A stretch of DNA of 64,000 bases from JBAOHV01 sp037045265 (GCA_037045265.1 JBAOHV010000004.1:62001-126000), one strand, 5' to 3'; positions 45,098 through 54,538 are shown, numbered from the stretch's first letter. The notes: a model not told the origin generated them from the sequence alone. Translations and numbers: made by a program.

Positions 45098-46549
45098 TCA
45101 GACGCTCCCGCTGTCGGTGTCGGTGCCGCCGGCCGTGCGCTGCACGGGGCGGGCCTTCCAGAAGTAGTTGGCTATGCCGTCGGCGGTGTTGAGCCGACGG
45201 AAGGTCATCTCGACGGTCATCCCGATGGACACATCGGTCGGGCGTACATCGGTGAGCTCGAGCGGCAGGCGACCGCCACCGTCGAAGTCCGCAACCGCGA
45301 ACACGACAGGCGGCGACGGCGAGTAGGCGAGGGAGTCGACGGTGAACGTGGCGACGGTCGCGGCGACGTCAGCCATGGGCGCCGGGTCCATGTCGTCGAC
45401 GTTGCCACCGACGAACGACACCCTTGCCGGAGGCAGGTGCAGTGCGTCGCTCTCACGGTCGCGAGAACCCACGAAGCCGTACTTCCAGTCCAAGCGACGC
45501 TCGGCAGCGGCAGCGGACATGCGCGCGGGCTCTGGCCGGTTCGGCGGCTGGATGGGGAGCACCCCGCGCCAGGACAGGTACTTGGCGTAGGCCAAGGTGT
45601 CGTCGCCGCCGGCAATCTGATCGGCCACCGAGGCGACCGCTTCCCGGTGGCCGGCAATCGCCTCGGTCACCCGGAAGACGAACACGTCGGCGCCGTCGGC
45701 GAGCGACACGAGAGCGATGACCTGGCCGGGCTCGGCGTCATCGAGCAACGAGGCCAAGAGCAGCGCCGGGTGCGGCGCACCTGTGAAGCCGACCTGTCCG
45801 CCCAGGGAGTCGGCCACGTCCACGCCCGCGGCCCCGAGCCGTTTGCTGAGCGCTGCAGCGGCCCTGGCCTGCGGACCGGAGATCGCCACACGGCGGAGCT
45901 GGTCCGCATCGACTCCGGAGTCCTTGAGCGCGGCATCCCATGCCTGGGCGGCGAGCGCGCCGTAGCGCTGCTCGCCGAATCGCTCCTCCCAGTTGTGGGT
46001 CCGGAGCTCGCCCGGGGCCCGCCAACGGTCCAGGAACTCACGGGTGGCCGACGCCCCGCCCAGGTACTCGGCCACGACCCGGGCGCCGTCAGCGTCGTCG
46101 CCGATGAGCAGCGCCGCACCGGCGTCACCACCGTTGAGCTCGTCTGGTGAGCCGGCGGGCCCTGTGCGCAGATCCCCTGCGATCACCAGGACGGACGGGT
46201 CGGTCGAACGCAGAGCCGAACGCAGTGCCGCGGTGGTGCCGCGCAGCCCGGCGCCCGCGTCGGCTGCGAGCACGTCGGCATCCAGGCGCAACGCGGCGTG
46301 GGCAATTGTCGCGTTGGTCTTCTCGACGTAGGTGGGCGATGTCGTCGCGAACCACAGCGCGGATGGTCGGTCAGCGCCCGACCGGAGAACCCGACGACCC
46401 GCCTCGACCGCCATGGTCAGCGAGTCCTCGTCGTACGACGCAACCGTTCTCGTGCCCCGCCCGGCAGCGCCGCCGAGCACGTCGGTGATGGCTGAGCGAT
46501 GCAGCCGCCAGTGCGGCAGGTAGCCGGCTGCGCCGATGATCCCTCGCAT
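45098..46549 (-). CDS. HMG-CoA-synthase/KAS III-like protein with C-terminal OB-fold (DUF35), catalytic Cys missing
   Basis: ATG 46549, with GAGGGG eight bases upstream; 483 residues. Residues 1-330 have the thiolase-superfamily fold of HMG-CoA synthase (MRGIIGAAGYLPHWRLHR, NATIAHAALRLD, NWEERFGEQRYGALAAQAW). The cysteine position reads AGAGLRGTT (Gly at about 101), so condensation is not expected. Residues 345-475 are a DUF35 OB-fold (AAAERRLDWKYGF..., LTDVRPTDVSIGMTVEMTF), without an obvious N-terminal zinc ribbon. It probably forms a complex with the adjacent thiolase, like thiolase-DUF35 pairs in steroid catabolism and archaeal mevalonate synthesis. The open frame to 46762 is not used. 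Confidence 0.8.
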   Translation of the reverse strand: MRGIIGAAGYLPHWRLHRSAITDVLGGAAGRGTRTVASYDEDSLTMAVEAGRRVLRSGADRPSALWFATTSPTYVEKTNATIAHAALRLDADVLAADAGAGLRGTTAALRSALRSTDPSVLVIAGDLRTGPAGSPDELNGGDAGAALLIGDDADGARVVAEYLGGASATREFLDRWRAPGELRTHNWEERFGEQRYGALAAQAWDAALKDSGVDADQLRRVAISGPQARAAAALSKRLGAAGVDVADSLGGQVGFTGAPHPALLLASLLDDAEPGQVIALVSLADGADVFVFRVTEAIAGHREAVASVADQIAGGDDTLAYAKYLSWRGVLPIQPPNRPEPARMSAAAAERRLDWKYGFVGSRDRESDALHLPPARVSFVGGNVDDMDPAPMADVAATVATFTVDSLAYSPSPPVVFAVADFDGGGRLPLELTDVRPTDVSIGMTVEMTFRRLNTADGIANYFWKARPVQRTAGGTDTDSGSV

Positions 46550-46656
46550 GTTCGTCCCCTCGAGCGACCCGCCCCAGGCAGGTCGGGCATGTAGAAGTGG
46601 CCAGGAGGCCACGGATCTGGTTTCTGCTCCTGAGAGCCCTGGGAGTCTACGAGATC

Positions 46657-46671
46657 CTGACGGTGTGTCAG
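46657..46671. promoter_or_regulatory. Operator family II copy
   Basis: ctgac-ggtgt-gtcag; symmetry extends to tcctgac/gtcagaa with one mismatch. It is 29 bp before the TetR start at 46700 and 108 bp before the divergent KS-like gene at 46549, fitting autoregulation of the TetR. Confidence 0.65.
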
Positions 46672-46699
46672 AATTGGGGGAAACCGTTCCTGACGCCAC

Positions 46700-47533
46700 A
46701 TGGAGAGCCTGATGACCGCCAAACCGATGGGCCGTCGTGCGCTGAACCGGGTAGCGCGCCACAGCCAGCTCATGGCCGCAGCAACCGAGATCTTCGAGGA
46801 ATCGGGCCTGGCAGGCCTGACCATGCAGGCGGTCGCCGAACGGGTCGACTGCGCGGTCGGCACCATCTACACCTACTTCGATTCCAAGAGCGCGCTGCTA
46901 GCGGAGCTCCAGGTCGAGGCGATCAAGGTGCTGACGTCCGCGATCGAGCGCAGCGAAACCGTCTGGGATCGGGAGATCGCCGCGGCAGAACTCGACGAGG
47001 GGCTCGCCGCACTCGTGCGTCTGGTGGCAGCGAGTCGGATGTTCGTCGATGCCAAGCGGCTGCATCCACGGGAGTACGAGCTGCTGCAGAACCACATCTC
47101 CGGGCCGGAGCAGGTCATCAACGACGTCGACACGCTCAAGGTCCTCCCGCAGGTCCTGATGCTTCTGGGTCACCCGCACCGGATGATCGACGCGGCCGTC
47201 GCGGTGGGCGCCCTCTCGACCGGCAGCCGGATGGGCGACGACGACAGCAGCCAGACCCTCCGGCGGACGCTGCGTTGGGCGGGAGGACTCAACGGGGCGA
47301 TGCTCGTCTCCAACGCCCCTCCCGACTCCGTCTGGCTGACCGCCGACATGCTCGATGGACGTCGTCTGGCATTCGACCTGGCCGATGACCTCTTGCTGGC
47401 CTGGGGCGCGCCGCCGCGCACACTGCTGCTTGCCAAGGAGTTCGTCGACGACCTCGAGTCACGGGATCAGCTGCTCCGCAGCGGCGCCGACCTTGACCCT
47501 GAGGACGTCCTCGAGACTGAACCGGTCGACTGA
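46700..47533 (+). CDS. TetR-family transcriptional regulator
   Basis: From ATG 46700 it is 277 residues; ATG 46712 (MTAKPMGRRALNRV) has a better-placed GGAGAG and is equally possible. The HTH is EIFEESGLAGLTMQAVAERV followed by DCAVGTIYTYFDSKSALLAEL. The ligand domain is longer than average, with an extra C-terminal helical part (LAFDLADDLLLAWGAPPRTL). A family-II inverted repeat lies directly upstream, so this protein is the first candidate reader of that motif. Divergent from the KS-like/thiolase operon. Ligand unknown; an acyl-CoA is likely from the neighbourhood. Confidence 0.85.
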   Translation: MESLMTAKPMGRRALNRVARHSQLMAAATEIFEESGLAGLTMQAVAERVDCAVGTIYTYFDSKSALLAELQVEAIKVLTSAIERSETVWDREIAAAELDEGLAALVRLVAASRMFVDAKRLHPREYELLQNHISGPEQVINDVDTLKVLPQVLMLLGHPHRMIDAAVAVGALSTGSRMGDDDSSQTLRRTLRWAGGLNGAMLVSNAPPDSVWLTADMLDGRRLAFDLADDLLLAWGAPPRTLLLAKEFVDDLESRDQLLRSGADLDPEDVLETEPVD

Positions 47534-47587
47534 ACCGACGGCGAACGGCCACCGGGTCGGCGTCATGGTTCCGGGCCGTGCTTCGGC

Positions 47588-47893
47588 TCAGGCGACCGCC
47601 GAGACCACGTACGCGGCAGACCACGCTGTGCCGAGCGCGCCGGTGACGAGCCCGATGATCGACATGGTCCGGCCCTCCCCGCTGTTCGCCGCAGCCTGAC
47701 GTAGAGCGAACACCGCGACGATCATGGCCGGTACGCCGGTCAGGAAGCCCAGGCAACCCAGTGCGACCAATCCGAGCAGCAGCGCCGCGATCGCTGCCCT
47801 GTTGAGCGCCGGGCGTCGCGGATCTGCCATGCCCAGCTCCCGTCGCGCTGCAGCGACACGAGCGGCGATCTCCTCGGGGTCGTCGATCGTCAT
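47588..47893 (-). CDS. DUF4190-like membrane protein
   Basis: A 101-residue protein from ATG 47893 (MTIDDPEEIAARVAAARREL). Two membrane helices (AAIAALLLGLVALGCLGFL and MSIIGLVTGALGTAWSAAYV) flank GVPAMIVAVFALRQAAANSGEG, the usual DUF4190 arrangement. Role unknown. Tail to tail with the TetR gene. The open frame extends far upstream to 48346, antisense to the CoA-transferase, and is not coding. Confidence 0.75.
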   Translation of the reverse strand: MTIDDPEEIAARVAAARRELGMADPRRPALNRAAIAALLLGLVALGCLGFLTGVPAMIVAVFALRQAAANSGEGRTMSIIGLVTGALGTAWSAAYVVSAVA

Positions 47894-47951
47894 CGGGGTG
47901 CCAGCGTAGCGAGGCGCAGGGCTCGACCACCGCTGTGATGCCGACCATGTC

Positions 47952-47978
47952 CGTCCCGGGTCGATTCCCGCCGGGACG
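47952..47978. promoter_or_regulatory. Inverted repeat in the divergent promoter region
   Basis: cgtcccgg / ccgggacg, perfect 8-bp arms with an 11-nt spacer, between the DUF4190 start and the CoA-transferase start at 48003. Operator or hairpin; no partner copies seen. Confidence 0.35.
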
Positions 47979-47984
47979 CTCCGA

Positions 47985-48001
47985 GCTGACAACCTGTCTG
48001 A
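47985..48001. promoter_or_regulatory. Weak family-II operator-like site
   Basis: gctgac-aacct-gtctga, touching the ATG at 48003. The left arm lacks the outer T and the right arm has one mismatch in the inner five bases. It may be a degenerate member of the TCTGAC-N5-GTCAGA family, since a CoA-transferase gene follows. Confidence 0.35.
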
Positions 48002-48002
48002 C

Positions 48003-49244
48003 ATGTTGCTCGGTGACGTCGCGAACGCCGGGGCCGCGGCCAACGGCAAACCTCTGGACGGTATTCGGATCCTGGCTGCGGAGCAGATGCAGGCCCTGCC
48101 GTTCGCCACCCAGCTTCTGGCCCGTATGGGGGCCGAGGTGGTCAAGGTCGAGCATCCCTTGCACGGCGAGTCGGGCCGCGGAGCGCTGCCGGCCATGGAG
48201 GATCCCCAAGGACGTCGTGTGGGCGCGACGTTCCTTCGAAACAACCTGAACAAGCGTTCGCTGGGCCTGGACCTGAAGTCGCCCCGGGGTCGCGAGCTGT
48301 TCATGGAGCTCGCCGGCGGGTTCGACGTGGTCGGTGAGAACTTCAAGGCCGGAACGATGGAACGCCTCGGTCTGGGCTACGAAACGCTCGCCGCCCGCCA
48401 CCCCCACCTGATCTACGTGTCGGTGTCGGGGTTCGGGAACCTGGGCGACTCGCCGTACCGGTCGTGGCCCGCATACGCGATGGTGCCCGAGGCGATGTCG
48501 GGTCTCTACGAGTACAGCCGCCACGGCGACGAGCCACCGCGGGTGATCCCCGCCGGCGCGCTCGGCGACATCAGCTCAGCCCTGTTCACCGTCATCGGGA
48601 TCCAAGCGGCGATACGCCACAGGGAGTTGACGGGGAAGGGCCAGCGAGTGGACGTGGCCATGTTGGACTCGATGCTCGCGATGACCGATGTGATCACCAA
48701 CTTCTGGTCGCTGGGAGTCCGCGAGAACACCCTGGAGGGAATCATGACCGGCTTCCGTGCCGGTGACGGGTGGTTCGCAGTCCAGGTAGTGCGCGAGCAC
48801 CAGTTCGAACGGCTGGCCGAGCTGGTCGGGCGAGCGGAGTGGCTCGACGACGAGCGGTTCGGGACCCGCCGCGGGTGGGCCGAACAGCTCGAGAGCGAGG
48901 TGCGACCGGCGGTCGAGTCATGGGCTGCGGAGCGGACCAGGCTCCAGGCCTGTGACGCGCTCGGTGCTGCCGGGATCCCGGCCGGGCCGTGCTTCACCCC
49001 GGGCGAGGTGATCGCCGACGACCACGTCGCTCGGCGCAACATGCTGGTCGAGATGCCGAGGGTCGACGGGGTCGACGAGCCTGTCCTGATCCCCGGCAAT
49101 CCCGTGAAGATGAGCGAAGTGGCCGAAGGACCCGAGACCCGGGTGCCGTGGGTCGGCGAGCACACCGCCGACGTGCTGCGCACAGAGCTAGGCCTGTCCG
49201 ACTCGGAGCTCGACTCGCTTCGCGCCGACGGAGTCATCACCTGA
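48003..49244 (+). CDS. CaiB/BaiF (class III) CoA-transferase
   Basis: A 413-residue protein from ATG 48003. The interlocked-fold signatures are ARMGAEVVKVEHP, LRNNLNKRSLGLDLKSPRGRE, DVVGENFKAGTMERLGLGY, YVSVSGFG, and GKGQRVDVAMLDSMLAM containing the catalytic aspartate (VDVAMLD). It transfers CoA between an acyl-CoA donor and a free acid. Substrates are unknown. It is one of three CaiB-type genes in the window, and stands alone. Confidence 0.9.
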   Translation: MLLGDVANAGAAANGKPLDGIRILAAEQMQALPFATQLLARMGAEVVKVEHPLHGESGRGALPAMEDPQGRRVGATFLRNNLNKRSLGLDLKSPRGRELFMELAGGFDVVGENFKAGTMERLGLGYETLAARHPHLIYVSVSGFGNLGDSPYRSWPAYAMVPEAMSGLYEYSRHGDEPPRVIPAGALGDISSALFTVIGIQAAIRHRELTGKGQRVDVAMLDSMLAMTDVITNFWSLGVRENTLEGIMTGFRAGDGWFAVQVVREHQFERLAELVGRAEWLDDERFGTRRGWAEQLESEVRPAVESWAAERTRLQACDALGAAGIPAGPCFTPGEVIADDHVARRNMLVEMPRVDGVDEPVLIPGNPVKMSEVAEGPETRVPWVGEHTADVLRTELGLSDSELDSLRADGVIT

Positions 49245-49368
49245 CCCGTCGGTTCTGCCACACCAGCCCGCTCGACCCCGCCAGCACCGTTCGGATGGGG
49301 ATGCACCCAGACTCGAATGAGGGCGGCCCCGGATGGTCAGCACTCGACCTCGGTGCGACAACTGAGCC

Positions 49369-49821
49369 ATGGATGACAAGGACCTCGGTGCTGGAGCAAC
49401 TACGACCGTCACTGCAACGCAAGCCCGGCCTCGGACCGGACCAGCTGCACGGCCCGGGCTCCGCCGGGCCGCCGTCGTGATCGGCTGGGTCGTCGCGTGG
49501 TCCCTGGCAGCGCTCGGGCTGCTGATCGGCTGGGTCGCGTTCCATCTGTCGAACTGCAAGCTCGGGTTCTTCGGCGAATATGGGCCGCTACCCGATGCGA
49601 CCGGGATCGACGGTGCTGATCTGGTCGGACAGCTCATCGCATGGGGCGTCGCGACCTTCCCCTGGTGGGGAGTGATGATCTGGCCCCGGCAACCGGAGCG
49701 GCGACGTCAGTCAGTTGCGGTGATCGGCGTGATCACCCTGGTGCTCGTCACCCTGTTCCTGGTGCCGCAGATCGGCAGGGACATGAGCGGCTGGGCATCG
49801 ATCTGCGGTGGTCCGGGCTGA
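49369..49821 (+). CDS. Small membrane protein, function unknown
   Basis: 150 residues from ATG 49369. A basic, Thr-rich N-terminus (1-33) is followed by three hydrophobic segments (about 34-58, 84-103 and 116-134) with two cysteines outside them. Codon use is like the neighbours. Convergent with the acyl-CoA dehydrogenase gene. No family recognised. The 124 bp before it show no clear promoter. Confidence 0.6.
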   Translation: MDDKDLGAGATTTVTATQARPRTGPAARPGLRRAAVVIGWVVAWSLAALGLLIGWVAFHLSNCKLGFFGEYGPLPDATGIDGADLVGQLIAWGVATFPWWGVMIWPRQPERRRQSVAVIGVITLVLVTLFLVPQIGRDMSGWASICGGPG

Positions 49822-49861
49822 ACCAGTCCACCGCTGGCCCCACCCGGCGGGGTGATTCGCG

Positions 49862-51005
49862 TCAGGCGGCGTCGCCGTCGAGGATGGCCACGGCGATCAG
49901 GTCCTGGCAACGACGGTCGTCGTTCCAGCTGAGTTGGAGCTGCTTGGCGCGACGGAAGAACAACTGGATCTCGTACTCCAGGGTGAACCCGACACCACCG
50001 AAGATCTGTTGGGCCATGGCTGTGGTGTCCCTGTACGAGGCACACGAGCACGACTTGGCCATGGGGGCCAGGCTCGCGAGCGACTGCCCCTTGGAGTGCG
50101 CCCATGCAGCTTCATAGGTGATGAGCTTGGCCCCGTCGAGAGCAGTCTTGGCGTCCGCCATGTAGTGCGACAACGCCTGGAACGCGCCGAGCGGCTTGTC
50201 GAACTGCTCACGGTCCTTCGAGTACTGCACGGTGATGTCGAGCGCGTACTCGGCGCCACCGTTCGCAAGGGCCGCGGCGAGGATCATCGCCTCGTCCATG
50301 ACAGCGGACCAGGTCGCCCAGCCCGTCCCCGGCGGCGCCGATGCGGTCGGCTTCGGTCACCTTCACCGCGTCCAGGTCGACGCGGTACTGGGTGTCGGAG
50401 CTGATCGACATCTTCTGGGTGAGCGTCACGCCGTCCGCCTCGGGGTCGACCAGGAAGAGGTCGACCGCGTCGTCGGCGTCACCCGTGCGGGCCAGCACCA
50501 CGAGGCGGTCCGCTGCGGAAGCGAAGTAGACGTGCTGCTTGGTCCCCGAGATGGACCAGCCATCGCTGTCGGCCTGTGCCCTGACCTGCACACCGCGGGG
50601 CCCGAAGCTGTTACCGGGCTCCAGCCAGGCAGGTGTGAGGATCGCCTCGCCCTTCGCGATCTTCGCGAGCCACTCCTCGCGCTGGGTGTCGGAGCCCGCT
50701 CGCACGATCGCGCCTGCGGATACGACCGCGCTGACCAGGTGGGGAGTGGGAGCCAGGGCACGGCCCAACTCCTCGTAGAAGATGACGCCCTCGAGCAGCG
50801 ACATCTCGGAGCCGCCGTACTGTGCCGGCAGGAGCAGGCCTATGAGGTCGAGCTCGGCGAGCTGCGCCCAGAGGTCGGCCGAGTAGCCGACGGGGTCGTC
50901 CTCGAGGGCCCGGATCTGCTCGTTGGAGGCGTACTGCCCGAGCAGGCCGCGGACCATGTCTCGCAGCATGTCCTGTTCTTCGGTGAAGTCGAGGTTCAGA
51001 GTCAT
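49862..51005 (-). CDS. Acyl-CoA dehydrogenase, last gene of the operon (one frame break)
   Basis: ATG 51005 (MTLNLDFTEEQDMLRDMVRG). N-terminal domain and middle barrel (LPAQYGGSEMSLLEGVIFYEELGRALAPTP) are clear, but the usual catalytic-base and FAD contacts are poorly kept (AWLEPGNSFGPRGVQ). Near 50325 the reading moves one base on (GTGWATWSAVMDEAMILAAALANGG), then YSKDREQFDKPLGAFQALSHYMAD, AQQIFGGVGFTLEYEIQLFFRRAKQ. Removing one extra base gives 380 residues. With the first ACAD of this operon it resembles the alpha/beta halves of heterotetrameric enzymes such as ChsE (FadE28-FadE29), where each subunit lacks part of the active site. The 64-bp gap to the MaoC gene is the widest in the operon. 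Confidence 0.82.
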
Positions 51006-51069
51006 CGTGGTCTCTCTCGGTGTTCTCGGTCTGTCGGGATCGGGTCGGGGTCGGTCAGTCGTTCAGGGG

Positions 51070-51576
51070 TCAGGGAAGCCACTTGTCGCCGCGGCGTGCC
51101 CAAGGGTTGTCGGTGCCATCGGCCGGCAGAGCGACACGCACCGTGCAGGTAGACGCCAGACGCGGTGCGGGGTCACGGCCGTCGGTCGCTGTCGCGATCA
51201 GGGTGACTTCCAGGCTCGCCCAGCCCTGCCCGACGGAGTCGGTCCCGACCTCACCAACGATCGCGGCGAACTCCATGCGGTCACCCGGGAAGACCGAGGT
51301 CTTCATGCGGAAGGTCATGCGCCCGAGCCGTGCTCGTGGGCCAGCCCAGTCGGTGACGTAGCGCTCGAACCAGGCCGCCTGGTTCGGTGTGTTCAGGAAG
51401 ATGTCTGCGACCCCGTTGCGTTCGGTCGCGAACTTGTAGTCGTGATGCATGGGGCGCCAGTCACGACTGGCGAGCGCACCCAGGACGACCGTGGTCGGGG
51501 TGACGTCGACCGCCAGCGAAGGCAGGGCGTCTCCCACGGATACCTGGCCGAACAGGACCGGGGCCGGTGCGCTCAC
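51070..51576 (-). CDS. MaoC-like (R)-specific enoyl-CoA hydratase subunit
   Basis: From GTG 51576 (MSAPAPVLFGQVSVGDALP), overlapping the preceding stop (GTGA), it is 168 residues. Single hot-dog fold with the hydratase motif 2: ASRDWRPMHHDYKFA, holding the catalytic Asp and His. The motif PNQAAWFERYVTDWAG follows. It would pair with the catalytically incomplete hot-dog protein encoded just upstream, as ChsH1/ChsH2 or HadA/HadB do. Hydrates an enoyl-CoA in the pathway fed by the two dehydrogenases. Confidence 0.82.
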   Translation of the reverse strand: MSAPAPVLFGQVSVGDALPSLAVDVTPTTVVLGALASRDWRPMHHDYKFATERNGVADIFLNTPNQAAWFERYVTDWAGPRARLGRMTFRMKTSVFPGDRMEFAAIVGEVGTDSVGQGWASLEVTLIATATDGRDPAPRLASTCTVRVALPADGTDNPWARRGDKWLP

Positions 51577-52118
51577 GAGGCGCCTCCTTCGCTTCCGGCG
51601 CGGACATAGCCGAAGCCGGTGTAGGACTCGACCCCGACGAGCGCTTCGTGCTGGTTGTGGAACTCGACGTCGATCACCCAGAACCGACCAGCACCCAGCT
51701 TGGTGGTCTTGGGGCCGGACACCGACCGCAGCACCTGCTGGTTGGAGATGACGTCGCCGGGTCGTACAGGGTCGTGGAAGATGATCGTGTTGTCGGTCAT
51801 CACCGCCTCGGGTAGACCGAAGATCGCCTTCAGATCGAAGTGGACCTTCAGTGCGACCTGCTCCCCTGCCGCACCCGGCTCCCAGAAGTGAGGGCGCATC
51901 CACAGCGACAGCGTCGTCGGTGGGAGGATCGTGCCGGCGGTCAGCTCGGTGGCGACAGCGTCGTCCCAGAACAGCGGGTTGGCGTTCTGGGTGGCCGCCA
52001 GCGTGTTGAAGGCGTAGCTGCGTTCGGCTGGGAACGTGGCGGTCTCGGGGTACATCGGTACGCCGATCATGGCGGTGACCTGTTCTGGCAGGTCGTCGAC
52101 CTGAGTGGCTTCGCTCAT
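51573..52118 (-). CDS. FAS1-like dehydratase / MaoC N-terminal-type hot-dog subunit
   Basis: A 181-residue protein from ATG 52118, overlapping the CoA-transferase stop. The fold elements SYAFNTLAATQNANPLFWDD, LPPTTLSLWMRPHFWEP, VRPGDVISNQQVL and VIDVEFHNQHEALVGVESYTGFGYV match the FAS1-type dehydratase N-terminal domain. The D-x-x-P-x-H-x-D catalytic motif is absent (NANPLFWDD), so it should be the structural or substrate-binding half of a heterodimeric hydratase with the MaoC subunit downstream. Confidence 0.8.
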   Translation of the reverse strand: MSEATQVDDLPEQVTAMIGVPMYPETATFPAERSYAFNTLAATQNANPLFWDDAVATELTAGTILPPTTLSLWMRPHFWEPGAAGEQVALKVHFDLKAIFGLPEAVMTDNTIIFHDPVRPGDVISNQQVLRSVSGPKTTKLGAGRFWVIDVEFHNQHEALVGVESYTGFGYVRAGSEGGAS

Positions 52119-53285
52119 GCGATCGCTCCTGTGGAAACGAGCTCGTCGACCGTCGCGGGGTCGATGCCCGCCGACTCGAGGATCTGGGCTGTGTCGCTGA
52201 CCGAACCGTCGCGGACCTGGTACGGCCCGTCGGGTGCGTCAGTGCCCGCCCACACCGGAGCGGACTGCCGGAACGGGCCGTCGGTCTCGGAGACGGCGTC
52301 TACCACGACCCCTCTGGCCACGAACTGCTCGTCGACGACGGCCTCGGCCACGCTGTTGACCTCGCTCACGCACGTGTCTGCTGGCCCGAGCTCGCCAACC
52401 CATTCGTCACGGGCGCGCGGTCGCGAAGACCGCTGCCATCGCCGCGCGGATCTCGTCCTGCGCTTCGTCGTCGAGCTGCGAATCCGCGTACTGCTCCAGC
52501 CCGAGCAGCCGTACCAGGTTCCGCCAGAACTGCGGCTCAATCGCCCCGACCGCAAGGTGCCTGCCGTCCGCGCACGTGTACACGTCGTAGCAGGCGTAGC
52601 GGCCGGTCAGGATGTAGTGACCCGGCCCCGGCTCGGTACCCGTGGCCAGGTACTCGTCGACGTAGAGCGACATGAGAGCGAACGAACCGTCGGCTATGGA
52701 CACGTCGAGCAGCTCGCCGGTGCCGGTGCGCTCGCGTCGCAGCAGTGCCGCCATGACGGCCATGGCCGCCTGCATGCCGCCGGCCGCGATGTCGGCGACG
52801 GTCGCTCCCGGAAGAGCCGGGCGTCCATCCGCCTGGCGACCCGTGCAGTCGAGGAATCCGGAGACTCCCAGGTAGTTGACGTCGTGTCCCGCCCATGAGC
52901 TGCGGGGGCCGCTCTGACCGAACCCGCTGGTGGAGCAGTAGACGATGCGCGGGTTGCGGGTGGAGACCGCCTGGTAGCCGATCCCCAGCCGGTCGACGAC
53001 TCCCGGCCGGAACGACTCGATGATCACGTCGGACGTGTCGGCGAGTGCGAGGAAGGCGTCCCGACCGGACTCGTTCTTCAGGTCGAACAGCGCTCGCTGC
53101 ATTCCCCGGTTGCCGGAGTACGCGTAGTACGGCGGAGTGATCTGCACCGAGCCGGCCCGCGGGACCGCCCCGACCTTGATCACCGACGCCCCGTAGTCGG
53201 CGAGAGTGCGCGACGCACGCGCGCCGGGCCCTACCGAGGCAAGGTCGAGCACACGGATTCCGTCGAGCGCGGGCGTTGTGGCCAT
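52115..53285 (-). CDS. CaiB/BaiF (class III) CoA-transferase (C-terminal frame break)
   Basis: ATG 53285 (MATTPALDGIRVLDLASVG). Signatures: TLADYGASVIKVGAVP, RALFDLKNESGRDAFL, DVIIESFRPGVVDRLGIGY, YCSTSGFGQSGP and GELLDVSIADGSFALM with the catalytic Asp. Near 52412 the first frame stops (VFATARP) while the family C-terminus continues one base on (RARDEWVGELGPADTCVSEVN ... LESAGIDPATVDELVSTG). One extra base explains it; repaired length 389. The alpha-methylacyl-CoA racemases belong to this family too, so racemase rather than CoA transfer is possible, which would suit branched or steroid side chains. Second gene of the operon. Confidence 0.82.
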
Positions 53286-53299
53286 CGGTGTGTCGACGC

Positions 53300-54520
53300 T
53301 CAGAAGTTCTTGGGCAGGCCCAGGCCGCGCCGGGCGATGATGTTCTTCTGGATCTCCGAGGCTCCGCCGCCGATCGTGTCGATCACGGTGTAGCGGTACG
53401 TCGACTCGGAACGACCTTCCATCGGGGCGTCCTCGGTACGTACACGCATCTGGGTCCCCGGACCGCCGATGTCCATCGACGCGTCCGCCAGGCGCCTGGA
53501 CAGCTCGGTCGCGAAGAGCTTGTACTCCGAGGCCTGCAGCGTCGGCGGCTGGAACGGCTTGCCCTGACGCACCAGCTCCTCGACCTTGACCGCCTCGGCG
53601 ACGAACTTCAGCCCCATGACGCGGGCGACCTCGGCGTCGGTGTGGAGCTTGGCCATGCGGGTGCGAACGACCGGGTCGTCCTTGAGCGGCGCGCCGTCGC
53701 GCTCGGCGGTTCGCACGTACTCGGTCAGCAGGTCCAGGCGCTGCTTGATCGGGGCGTAGGTGAACATCGTGAAGCGTTCGAGGTCGAGCGCCTGGGAGAT
53801 GTAGCGGAAACCGTGGTTCACCTCGCCGACGACGTACTCGTCGGGCACGAAGACGTTGTCGAGCCACACCTCGTTGGTGCGCTCGTCACCCATGGTCCAG
53901 ATGCCGTTGATGGTGATGCCCGGATCGTCCATCGGGATCAGCATGAGCGTGATTCCCAGGTGCTTGTTGTCCGGGTCGGTGCGCACACCGCACCAGTACC
54001 ACTCGGCGAAGTGCGCAGAGGTGGTCCAGGTCTTCTGGCCGTTCAGCAGCCAGCCGGAGACACCGTCGTCGTTGACGTGCTTCACGCCCTTGAGGCGCAT
54101 GGACGCCGCGTCGGAGCCGGCATTGGGCTCGGAGTAGCCGACGGCGAACTCGACGTCGTTCTCCAGGATCATCGGCAGGAACTTCTCCTTGAGGAAGTCC
54201 GAGCCGTGGGCGATGAGCGTCTTGCCGATGATGCCGACGCCCTTGCCGATCTGTGGTCCGCCGCGACCGGCGAGCTCCTCGTTGAGGATGTACTCGTAGA
54301 CACCCTCACCTTCGGTGCCGCCGTACTCCTTGGGCCAGGTCATGCCCAGCCAGCCCTGGTGGCCGACCTCTTTCATGAACGCCCTGCGCTTGGGCGTGTC
54401 CACGATCTGGGCCATGTTCTCGCGGGTGACGTCGAAGATGTCGATGTCGTCGTGCTCGTCGCAGAAGGCCTTGACCTCTGCCGCGTACGCCTGCTGCTCC
54501 GGTGAGAACTCGAAATCCAT
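53300..54520 (-). CDS. Acyl-CoA dehydrogenase, first gene of the operon
   Basis: A 406-residue ACAD from ATG 54520. Conserved blocks: GWLGMTWPKEYGG, FAVGYSEPNAGSDAASM (substrate/FAD loop), NGQKTWTTSAHFAEW, GFRYISQALDLERF and the C-terminal IDTIGGGASEIQKNIIARRGLGLP. The FadE28/FadE17-like length and sequence fit bulky or branched acyl-CoA substrates. It opens a five-gene operon (ACAD, CoA-transferase, two hot-dog hydratase subunits, second ACAD) with a family-II operator 19-37 bp upstream. The TetR gene lies directly beyond that operator on the same strand. Confidence 0.92.
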   Translation of the reverse strand: MDFEFSPEQQAYAAEVKAFCDEHDDIDIFDVTRENMAQIVDTPKRRAFMKEVGHQGWLGMTWPKEYGGTEGEGVYEYILNEELAGRGGPQIGKGVGIIGKTLIAHGSDFLKEKFLPMILENDVEFAVGYSEPNAGSDAASMRLKGVKHVNDDGVSGWLLNGQKTWTTSAHFAEWYWCGVRTDPDNKHLGITLMLIPMDDPGITINGIWTMGDERTNEVWLDNVFVPDEYVVGEVNHGFRYISQALDLERFTMFTYAPIKQRLDLLTEYVRTAERDGAPLKDDPVVRTRMAKLHTDAEVARVMGLKFVAEAVKVEELVRQGKPFQPPTLQASEYKLFATELSRRLADASMDIGGPGTQMRVRTEDAPMEGRSESTYRYTVIDTIGGGASEIQKNIIARRGLGLPKNF

Positions 54521-54538
54521 CCGTCACTCCGACTCGTA

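Noticed and set aside
53276..54505. Plus-strand ORF of 409 codons antisense to the first acyl-CoA dehydrogenase
   Set aside because: Mirror of a strongly conserved ACAD; sequence is His/Val/Leu shadow.
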